DNA from: Neofusicoccum parvum
Taxonomy: Eukaryota; Ascomycota; Dothideomycetes; Botryosphaeriales; Botryosphaeriaceae
Direction: 5' to 3'
NCBI GenBank assembly: GCA_020912385.1
Contig: CP087220.1
Span: 1-64,000 of the forward strand
DNA: 64,000 nt
Made by a program: the position numbers and the translations under genes. Below, in pieces: positions 1 through 9,292 of the stretch. Positions within the stretch are counted from its first letter, which is position 1, and the number at the start of each line of letters is the position of its first letter. A model generated the notes under the pieces. That model did no database searches and was not told the origin of the DNA. It was given only the letters and a program-made list of their open reading frames with translations.

Positions 1-35
1 CCTCTCCTCTCCCTCTCCTCCCCTCTTCTCTCATC
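1..35. other. C/T-rich stretch distal to the telomere repeats
   Basis: Pure pyrimidine run (CCTCT/CCCTCT-like) outside the first CCCTAA unit. A true chromosome end should finish in telomere repeat. This may be a long-read basecalling artefact on the C-rich telomere strand or degenerate subtelomere; sequence alone cannot decide. Confidence 0.5.
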
Positions 36-183
36 CTAACCCTTACCCCTAACCCCTAACCCTAACCCTAACCCTAACCCTAACCCTAACCCTAACCCTA
101 ACCCTAACCCTAACCCTAACCCTAACCCTAACCCTAACCCTAACCCTAACCCTAACCCTAACCCTAACCCTAACCCTAACCCA
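36..183. repeat. Telomere repeat array (CCCTAA)n
   Basis: After two or three imperfect units (CCTAACCCTTACCCCTAACCC) there are at least 20 perfect tandem CCCTAA hexamers. The C-rich strand reads 5' to 3' into the chromosome, as expected at a left chromosome end. CCCTAA/TTAGGG is the standard telomere repeat of filamentous ascomycetes. Confidence 0.97.
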
Positions 184-929
184 AATTACTAACCCTCACC
201 CTAATCTAAAATTACTAACCCTCACCCTAGTCTAAAATTATCAACTCTTATTCTACTTTTACTACCTCTATTTCTATTATATCTTTTACTTTCTTTCTAT
301 TTAATTTCTTCTCTTTTATACTCTTCTTCTTCTTCTTCTTCTACCTTCCTTTATTTAGTTCTAGTTCTTCTAGTTCTTCTAAAATTCTACTTCTATTTCT
401 AGTTCTAACTTTTAATTCTAGTTACTTCTACTTCTTTCTAGTTCTTCTAGTTCTTCTAGTTCTTCTAATTTTATTTCTACTTCTACTTCTACTTCTACTT
501 CTACTTCTACTTCTACTTCTACTTCTGGTTTTAACTCTAGTTTTAACTCTAGTTTTAATTCTAGTTCTAGCTTTAATTCTAGTTCTAGTTCTAGTTCTAG
601 TTCTAGTTTTTTTTTTAAAATCCATCTTTTACCTCTTCTATATATATTACTTAATATTCGTATTTAATTCCACTCAATTCTATTTATATAGTAATACTTA
701 TCCAGCTATTATTATTTCTAAAATAAACTGGTACTTACTATTTATTTATTTGTTTATTTATTTATTCATTTATTCTTTTTAAATCCATCTTTCTTATTTA
801 TTTCTACCTACTCTTTTTCAACTATTACTTCTTTCTCTATTAGTTCTAAAATTTTACTAGCTCTCTCTACCTACTAGCTAGTCCTATCCATCTATTTCCA
901 TTAGCTCTATTACTTTCCTACCCCTCTTC
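184..929. repeat. T/C-rich low-complexity subtelomeric DNA
   Basis: Starts with two degenerate telomere-like units (AATTACTAACCCTCACCCTA, 184-232), then TTCTAG and TTCTAC microsatellite-like repeats. No credible gene. About 605-929 resembles about 2985-3189 downstream of the inner TLH copy (shared AATCCATCTTTxxCCTCTT and CCAGYTATTATTA blocks), so it is the duplicated 3' flank of the TLH unit. Confidence 0.8.
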
Positions 930-1835
930 CTACTCCTCTATTAAGCTCTCCACCCTTCCTGTCAGCCATAAAAACTCTCGAGCCAAGTTATTGCTCTCAA
1001 GCTCGTCCTTCCTCCATGCCTGTCCAAGATATCCTAGTAGTCTATCTTTATCTTCATCTCCATCTCCATCTCCATCTCCATCTCCATCCTCTACCGCTGC
1101 CGCCACTGCCGCCGCTACCACTCCTCCTACTACTTCCTTCTCTCCTAGCCGTAACAACCACCTCTTCCACACCCTTTGATACCCGTGCTTGATCCCGTAC
1201 AACGTACCAATCATCACCCCGAAGAACTGGCACTCGCTGCCCTGAACCTGCCGCCACCCCTGCCTACCATTACTCTCCCACCTGTTGCAGATTGCCTGTG
1301 GTACCCCGCAGCGAAAGCAGCCCGAGTACCTCTCAAACCTGATTCTTCCCTGCATCTCGCGCCTCTCCCCATCTGCCTGCCTACCCCGCTCTGTTGGACA
1401 GTGGCTAACACTGTGCTGGTCTTCCCTACCCGCTGCCTTGCACACTAAACACACCCTCTTCCACCTCTGCAGCTTTCTCTGAAGCAGTTCTGCATCTGTA
1501 TACACCTATTATGTCTGCCTGGCCTGCCTTACCCTTATTCCTACCTGCTGCTGCTGCTGCTGCCTTCGAAACTCCTACCTGTCTAATTCTCTTTATTACG
1601 TACTCTGCTCTTCCTTCCAACTTCCCTGCCGACTTTCCTGCTGATTTTCCTGCTGTATTCTCTACTGCTCTTCTTGCTACGTCCTCTGCTGCTCTCTTTA
1701 CTACTGCTCCTACTACTACTGCTGCTTTCTTTACTGCTCCCTTTGCTGCTACTGCTCCTACTGCCACTACTGCTTTCTTTACTACTCCCTTTGCTGCGTC
1801 CTCTCCTGCTCTCTTTGCTGCTGCTGCTGCTCCCT

Positions 1836-1867
<32 letters not shown>

Positions 1868-2180
1868 AGTAGTGCTCCCTCTGCTGCTACTGCTACTGGT
1901 GCTCCCTCTACTGCTCCCTCTGCTACTCCCTCTACTACGTCCTCTCCTACTCCCTTTCCTACTGTAGTTGCTGCTGCTCCCTCTGCTACATCCTCTCCTA
2001 CTCCCTTTGCTATTACTGCTGCTAGTGCTTCCTCTACTACTAGTCCTGCTGCTATCCTAGCTGCTACTACTACCATCGTTGCCCTAAGCTGCTGCCAGTC
2101 CTACTACTATCCTGGCTACTACTACTACTACTGCTGCCGCTGCTGCCGCCACTGCTGCCACCGCCACTACCACCACTACC
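930..2180 (-). pseudogene. Truncated extra copy of the TLH helicase 3' end
   Basis: The 191-codon stretch at 1505-930 is nearly identical in protein to the C-terminus of the TLH at 3744-3190, including the paired Cys motifs CLVC...HC and CFRCGVPQAIC. Upstream (1506-2170) is the Gln-rich linker in CTG/CTA triplets on the + strand. At 1506-1511 the plus-strand CTATTA replaces CTGTTG of the inner copy, so CAA CAG became TAA TAG. Many more CTA triplets follow, so this copy is more damaged than the inner one. The helicase core is absent: the copy ends in the Gln-rich linker and passes straight into telomere-like repeats at about 2185. It cannot encode a helicase. It probably arose by duplication or end-joining at the chromosome tip. 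Confidence 0.85.
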
Positions 2181-2184
2181 ACTA

Positions 2185-2315
2185 TATACATCACCCTCAC
2201 TCTACTCAAAATTACTAACCCTCACCCTACTCAAAATTACTAACCCTTACCCTACTTAAAATTGCTAACCCTCATCCTACTCAAAATTACTATCCCTCAC
2301 CCTACTCTTACTAAC
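2185..2315. repeat. Interstitial degenerate telomere-like tract
   Basis: Four or five copies of a roughly 25-bp unit of the form CTCAAAATTACTAACCCTCA. The same unit occurs directly inside the telomere at 184-232. It separates the truncated TLH copy from the inner TLH locus and marks an older chromosome end or a recombination junction. Confidence 0.8.
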
Positions 2316-3189
2316 TGTTAAAAACTCCTATATTAAATTATTACTCTCTACTTTTAAATCTATTATTCTTCTTCTAGTTCTTTTAGTTCTAGTTTTAGTT
2401 CTACCTCTAGTTTTAACTCTAGTTCTAGTTCTAGTTCTAGTTCTAGTTCTAGTTCTAGTTCTAGTTCTAGTTCTAGTCTTAGTTTCTAATTCTAGTTTTA
2501 GTTCTAGTTCTTCTAATTCTAGTTCTACTTCTTCTAGTTCCTTCTAGTTTTTTTTTTTTTTTTTTTTTTTTTCTTTTTTAATTCTTCTAGTTCTTCTAGT
2601 TCCTTTAGTTCTACCTCTAGTTCTAGTCTTAATTTCTAATTCTAGTTTTAGTTTTAGTCCTTCTAATTCTTTTTTAATTCTTTTAGTTCTTCTAGTTCTT
2701 TTAATTCTAGTTCTACTTCTTCTAGTCCTTCTAGTTTTTTTTGTTTTTTTTTTTTTTGTTTTTTTTAATTCTTCTAGTTCTTCTAGTTCTTCTAGTTCTT
2801 CTAGTTCTTCTAGTTCTTCTAGTTCTTCTAGTTCTTCTAGTTCTTCTAGTTCTTCTAGTTCTTCTAGTTCTTCTAATTCTACTTCTACTTCTAGTTTTAA
2901 TTCAAGTTTTAATTCTAGTTCTACCTCTAGTTTCAACTCTAGTTTTAATTCTAGTCCTAGCTTTAATTCTAGTTCTAGTTCTTTTAAATCCATCTTTCAC
3001 CTCTTTTATATATCACTTTATATCTGTATTCAATTCCATTTAATTCTACTCATATAGTACATCCAGTTATTATTATTCCTAAAAATCTATCTTTCTTGTT
3101 TATTCCCACTCTTTTCAACTATTACTCCTCTATTAGTTCCATCTTACTAGCTCTACCTACTAGCTAGCCCTATCTATCTATTAGCTTTA
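2316..3189. repeat. (TTCTAG)-type low-complexity DNA, inner copy
   Basis: Long runs of TTCTAG and AGTTCTAGTTCT with T homopolymers, then the 3' flank of the TLH unit. Open frames here translate only to Leu/Glu or Lys/Arg dipeptide-like strings and are not genes. Confidence 0.8.
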
Positions 3190-6100
3190 TTATCTCCCTA
3201 CTCCTCTCTCCTCTATTAAGCTCTCCACCCTTCCTATCAGCCATAAAAACTCCCGAGCCAAGTTATTACTCTCGAGCTCGTCCTTCCTCCATACCTGTCC
3301 AAGATATCCTAGCAGTCTATCTTTATCTTCATCTCTATCCTCTACCGCCGCCGCCGCTACTCCCGCTCCTACTACTTCCTCTCCTAGCCGTAATAACCAC
3401 CTCTTCCACACCGTCTTATACCCGTGCTTGATCCCGTATAATATACCAATCATCACCCCGAAGAACTGGCACTCGCTGCCATGAACCTGCCGCCACCCCT
3501 GCCTACCATTACTCTCCCACCTGTTACAGATTGCCTGTGGTACCCCGCAGCGAAAGCAGCCCGAGTACCTCTCAAACCTGATTCTTCCCTGCATCTCGCG
3601 CCTCTCCCCATCCGCCTGCCTACCCCGCTCTGTTGGACAGTGGCTAACACTGTGCTGGTCTTCCCTGCCCGCTGCCTTGCACACCAAACACACCCCCTTC
3701 CACCTCTGCAGCTTTCTCTGAAGCAGTTCTGCATCCGCATACACCTGTTGTGTCTGCCTGGCCTGCCTTACCCTTATTCCTACCTGCTGCTGCTGCTGCC
3801 TTTGAAACTCCTGCCTATCTAATTCTCTTTATTGCGCACTCTGCTCTTCCTCCTGCTGTCTTTCCTGCCGACTTTCCTACCGACTTTCCCGCTGATTTTC
3901 CTGCTGCTTCTCTCTTTGCTGCTGTCGTATCCTCTGCTGCTGCTCTCTTTACTGCTGATTTTCCTGCTGCCGCATCCTCTGCTGCTGCTCTCTTTGCTGC
4001 TGCTCCCTCCACTGCTGCCCCTGCTGCCGCTGCTGGTACTGGTCTACCCTCTGTTCTTCCTCTACCTCCCTGTCTACCTCTTCCACCTCATCTACCTCTT
4101 CCACCTCATCTACCTCCTCTACCTCCTCCTCCTCATTATTATCATTATTATCATCATCCGTGATCTCTCGCCTAGACTCCCTGCTCCTTCTACAAAAATC
4201 ACACTTTTCTTCCCCCTCCTCCTGCCTGCATTCTATCCGCCTAAAACTACCATCTAAAAACTCGTCCATCACCGTTCTCCTACACAGTCCCCCATCCAGA
4301 TACTGCCTTACCAGCCGGTCATCGCTCTTCTCCCCCCCCTGAACCATCACTGCTCTGCTGGCCAGTCCATCCCTTCCCGCCCTGCCGCTCTCCTGCGCGT
4401 AGTCCAGAAAATCCCGCGGCTCATCCGTGTGGATGATGAGCCTGATGCCTGGAATGTCAATCCCCATGCCCAGCGCGCTGGTGGCCACCACTACACGCAC
4501 CACTCCCGCCTTGAAGTCCTCTAGCACCTCCTTCTTCCTAGCTTCTAACATCTTGCTGTAAAATGCCTCGCACTGGAACAGCCCTGCGTCCACCAAGCTC
4601 TTCACCCTGGTCACTGTGTTGCAGTAGATAACCACCTTTCCTTCCACCGTTGCCTATAGTTCCTCTTCCACCATCTCTTCTATTTTCCTATTCTGCGCCT
4701 CCTTCCCTCCTTGTCTTCCTCGCCATCCTCCCCCTCTTCCTCCTCCCCCTCCTCTCCCTCCTCTCCCTCCTCTCCCTCCTCTCCCTCCTCTCCCTCCTCT
4801 CCCTCCTCCATTCTCCACCTCCACCTCCAACTCCACCCCCACCACCTGGTAGCTGATGTTTCTGCGGGTGGTGACCGCCCTAAACACCACCACCTCGGCC
4901 GCAGTCCAGCCCATCCTGCGCCACAGCTCCGCCTCTTTGCTGGGTGGCAGCGTCGCTGTAAGCAGAACCATCTGCGTTTCTGCCGCCATGAGCTTCCCCA
5001 GCTGCTGCAGCTGCTTGCGGAAGTCCACCTGGTCGTTCAGCACCACGTGGCACTCGTCGATGATGATCCTGTCCAGCTGCCTCATCGCCCTGAGCCGGTT
5101 CAAAAACGTCATGAACTCGTCGCTCAGTGCTGCCTCTGGCGTGACTAGCACGATGGACTCCGCGTCTGGTGGCCGCCTCGCCTCCCATTCTGCACAGCTG
5201 ATGCCCAGCTTGCTGCAGCGCTCTTTCATGTCCGCTCGCAGCGCGATGAGCGGTACCACCACCACCGTTATTCCTCCTGGCTCCGTCCAAGCCGGCAGCA
5301 TGAACAAGATGCTTTTCCCAGCCCCAGTCGGCATCACTGCCACCACCGGGCTCACTCCAGCCTGGATGGCGGTCACCGCCTCTTCCTGGATGCTGCAGAA
5401 CTCGGCTTCCTTTCCCATCAATCTTTGCAGCTGCTCCTTCACGTTGGCCCTCTTCAGCCTTGCCCAGCAGTCCAGCCGCTCCTCGTCAGCATCATCCTCA
5501 AACGGGCAGCGCTTCCTCTTCCTGGAAGCAGCCGGTTCCTGGCTTTTAAATGCCGACTGGAAGCCCAAGAAGCGGTGCCAGTCGGTACTGGAAGCACGGA
5601 ACAGCAGCCTCTTCTCCACCACCACACCTGCCTGCTCCATCATCCCACGCGCGTAGATCAAGCCTGCAGTGTGGGAAGTATGTCCTGCCTGGGCGTCTGC
5701 AATGGCTGCTGCTGCCCGGTCTTCTCCCACCTCTATCTGCTGCTGCTCCTGCTCATTCCCATTCTCTCCCCCCTCCTCGTCTACCCTGAACGCGCTGGAG
5801 CCGCGCATGAACCGCCTGCTGATGCCGATAGCGACGTCCCTGTACGCCCTGACCGTCAGCTCCTGGCCTAAGCCGATCCTGCTCTCCTTCTTCATCGCCT
5901 CCCTCATGCGCTCCGTCGTCCACCTCTTCTCCCCCGCCTCCGCCAGCCACATGTGGGCTGAGATCTGCTCGCTTCCACGTACTGCTGCCAGCATGCGCTG
6001 GTGGAATGGTAAGACTAGCCATAGATACTACACCACCAGCTCGCCCACCTCCCTGGGCAGATACCTGTGGATCACCTTGACATCCCCGGACATGGCGTAG

Positions 6101-8563
6101 CCCTTGTGGTAGCGCGTGACGAACACAACCAGCCCATCCTCCACGAAGATGTTGCGGTGCCCTCCCTTGGCCGTATTGCTATGCCTGATGCTGAGAATCT
6201 CCGGCCCTCTTGCCGGCTGTCCACCGGTAATGTGCATCAGCAGTAGCAGCTTCTCCCTAAACTCGGCCACCTGCGCTGCATATGTATCTACCGCCTGCCT
6301 GCTGATGCCTGAGCTCGCGTTTTCCCTGGTGAACCTCTTCCTCGCAGCAGTGATTCCCATGATCCTGTTGAACAACCAAGTGTTCCCGTCTGCTGGCAGC
6401 CTGGTGCGCTGGTCCTGTAGAAAGCTCCACCCTCTGCGCTCCTCAGCTGGGTTGTCCCTGATGGAATGCCACGGCACTGCTGGCACGTCCATTTCCCTAT
6501 GCTCTTTCTTGTGGCTGCTGTAGCCGCCAAACAGCAGCTCCTGGAGCAGCAGCTGGCGAGTGTCGTTCAGCAAGCCGTGCACCATGCCCCTGAACTTGGC
6601 CATGGTGAACTGGATGCCCTGGTACAGCAGCTGCTCCCGCCCATTCCATCCCACATGGCCCTTGGTGGTGGTGTTGTAGTGGATCTTCATCCCGTAAGTG
6701 CGCAGATCCAGTATCCACTGCATGGGACTGTGGCTGCCTCGGATCATGAAGCTGTCCATCATCTTAGTCACCAGCTCTAAGCAGCTCATCTTCATCTGGC
6801 TGCGCTGGCTGCGCTGGCTGCGCTGGCTGCGCTGGCTGCGCTGGCTGCGCCCACTACTGTCCCTGGCGCTGCCCTGGCCGCTGTTCCTGCTGCTGCCCTG
6901 GCCGCTGCTGGTCCTGCTGCTGGCGCTATCCTGGCCACTGCTGTCCTAGCCACTGCTGCTCTGGCCGGCGCTGCCCTGGCTGCTACTGCTCCTGCCGCCC
7001 TGGCTGCGCCCGCTGCGCCCACTACTGTCCCTAGCGCTGCCCTGGCCGCTGTTCCTGCTACTGTCCTGGCCACTGCTGCTCTGGCCGGCGCTGCCCTGGC
7101 CGGCGCTGCCCTGGCCGGCGCTGCTCCTGCCGCCCTGGCTGCTGCTGCTCCTGCCGCCCTGGCTGCTACTGCTGCTACTACTACTGCTGCCGCCAGCATC
7201 GCCTCCACCATAACCGCCAGCGCTGTCCTCCTCCTCCTCCTCCTCCTCCTCCTCCTCCTCCTCCTCCTCCTCCTTCTCAAAGTCCCATGCGCTGCCCCCA
7301 CTGCTAAACTCCTCCCTACCATCCTCCTCCCCTTCTGCTGCTGCTGCTGCTGCTGCTGCTGGACCCGCCATCTCCAGCGCCTTCTGCACCACCATGAAGC
7401 GCCCCACCTTAATGATGGCCGACAGAATCGCCGTGTACAGACCCGGCTCCCTCCAGCCGGTGGGCGTGACCCCCTGCACCGCCAGAGCGTAGACCAGAGC
7501 GCTGTCGTACTCGCGCTGCGTGATCCTCTGGTTCAGCAGTTCAATGCAAAAGTCCAAGCACGCCTTCTGGATCCCGGACAGCTTTAGTAGCAGCTGCTAC
7601 TACTGCTGCTCTTCTAAACCAGCTCCTTCTTCTTCTTCATTATCATCATCATCATCACCATTACTTCTTCCTCCCTCTTCTTCCTCGCTTTCTTCTTTAT
7701 CTCTTCCTCCCCCTTTCCCTTCTTCTTGCTTCTTTACAGCTTGCTCTGCCTCCTCCATCAGCCTGGTGAATGCCCTGGACTGCCTGCGGGTGAACCTGTA
7801 CTCTGGGCTTCTCCAGTCATGCTCCTGCTGCGTCCTGACGAAGAACATCAGCACCTGCTTCCACGCCCTCGACCTGTCCGCGACCGCGTTTTCCTCCATG
7901 TACGGCTGCAGCGGGTGGTACCGGTTCTAGTGCTTCTCCGTCCTCATCAGCTCCATGCGGATGAATATGCCGACCTGCTGGGTCACCGCCTGCTGGCCGA
8001 TGCGCGCAACCTCGTCCATGGCTTTCCAGATAGCCGCTGCCGCCGGCTCCTCCTCCTCCTCTGGCCTGTCCGGGTTGGCGTTGGGCTCCTCAACCGACGC
8101 TAGCAGATCGTCGCGGTCCAGCCGCGCTAGATACGGCAGCCACTGCGTCCTGTCCAGCTACGGGCTGACCTCGTCCTTCTCTCCTTCCTCGATGGTGGCC
8201 CGGGCCCGCTTCTCCAGCTCCTCCCAGTTCTGGTTCGCCTTGTTCCACGCCTACTGCCACAGCTGCTCCCCTCCTCCCTCCCCTCTCTCCCCTCCCTCCT
8301 GGGCGGGCTGCGCCTGGTCCTCCTGCTGCGCTTGCTCCTCTGGCTGGCACACTTCAAAGTACTGCGAGCCGTGGAAGGTGGGGAAGAAGCGCTGGCAGTA
8401 GACCTGCTTTACCGCCTCTTGGAACCTCTTATTCAACCCCTCTTCCACCATCCTGCTCTGCCGGCCTTTGCCTCCTCCAATCGACCATCCGTGCTCGGTG
8501 CGCCAGTGCTCTTTCATCATCCTTTCATTCCTGCAGACGTACTGGCAGCTGCTACTATTACTG

Positions 8564-8609
<46 letters not shown>

Positions 8610-8880
8610 GGTCCTTCTGGCACAGCAGCCCGTCCTTGAACAGTGGCAGCTCTGTGACGGGCCGTTGCACCCGGGCTGGCACTTCCAGCTCGCTCGAGAA
8701 TGCAATCAAGCCATGCCAGCTTCTAACCTCACCACCGACCAGCTCCGCCTGCTTCCGGCCCATCCGGTGGTGTTTCCCCCGCAGATGGCCTTCCACCTGG
8801 TCCGGCCAGACGGCGTGCCGGCACTCCCTGCAGATCGCGAGCCGGTATTCTGCCTGGTGATAAAAGTACGCTGTCGCCAT
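3190..8880 (-). pseudogene. Telomere-linked RecQ-type helicase (TLH), full length, with in-frame stops
   Basis: One continuous minus-strand frame of 1,897 codons from ATG at 8880 to TAA at 3190. In order: an OrsD/DUF3505-like Cys-His motif (CRECRHAV...HLRGKHH) near the N-terminus; a Ser/Gln-rich and acidic linker; a conserved region ending in YLWLVLPF; the RecQ core with Walker A MPTGAGKS (codon ~1183, 5311-5334), DECH box (codon ~1275) and SGRAGRDG (codon ~1495); a Gln-rich linker; and a C-terminal Cys cluster (CLVC...HC, CFRCGVPQAIC). Internal stops begin at 8251, 8158, 7927, 7600, 7597, 6946, 6028, 4654, 3949, 3877 and 3829: nine TAG and two TAA. No frameshift is seen. Family members lie next to telomeres in several fungi and are thought to act in chromosome-end maintenance. 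Transcription would run towards the telomere. Probably a RIP-inactivated gene. Confidence 0.9.
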
Positions 8881-9292
8881 TTGGTGCGCTAGCTAGTATT
8901 GTCTTGCTAATACTGAAAGTTGCTAGAGAGAATGATGCTGGTGTGAGAAAGCTCGTAAATACTGCTGCTACTACTACTACTACCGCCGCTGCTGCCGCCG
9001 CCGCCGCACGGATCACCCTTACCCCATCAAAAAACCTCAACCCTAACCCTACTCTTACCCCAAGTGGCTGGTTTTCTCACGACGCAGCGGTCGGATTTTA
9101 AGGTGGCTCATATAAAAAGTGGTCGCAGAGCCACGCTTGGAAATCTGACCGAGTGTAGACTCGATCCGAGCACCTCGCTCCAAATCCAGTGCGGTAAATC
9201 CAGTGCGGTGCGCGTCCAGCCCACCCGACGATTCTTTCCCACACAATCTAAATCCAGCGCGGTCGCGCTGGATTTGCGTCTTTCGGTTAGGG
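8881..9292. other. GC-rich island upstream of TLH, with telomere-like units
   Basis: No gene. It holds a (TAC/GCC)n run (about 8960-9006) and degenerate telomere units (ACCCTTACCCC, AACCCTAACCCTACTC; 9013-9062). It ends at a GGTTAGGG at 9285-9292, exactly where AT-saturated retroelement sequence begins. It may include the TLH promoter, but no specific element is recognisable. Confidence 0.6.
9182..9275. repeat. AAATCCAGYGCGGT repeats with a perfect palindrome
   Basis: AAATCCAGTGCGGT occurs twice in direct tandem (9182-9195, 9196-9209). A C-variant at 9250-9275 forms a perfect inverted repeat with 12-bp arms (AAATCCAGCGCG / CGCGCTGGATTT) around a 2-nt centre. Confidence 0.75.

Noticed and set aside
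428..2993. Minus- and plus-strand ORFs of Arg/Lys/Thr/Glu/Leu dipeptide-like composition
   Set aside because: They are translations of TTCTAG/CTT/CTG simple repeats with no domain or start context.
1511..4257. Long plus-strand Leu-, Pro- or Ala-rich ORFs opposite the Gln-rich linkers
   Set aside because: Antisense shadows of CAG-rich TLH linker DNA.
3829..8253. TAG/TAA read as glutamine (altered genetic code)
   Set aside because: Host genes in the window end in TAG (for example 51479-51481) and normal Gln uses CAG/CAA; internal repeats show the stops arose by mutation.
3829..8253. RNA editing of all TLH UAG codons to Trp
   Set aside because: The two TAA sites and the repeat twins that read CAG/CAA make Gln-to-stop mutation simpler.
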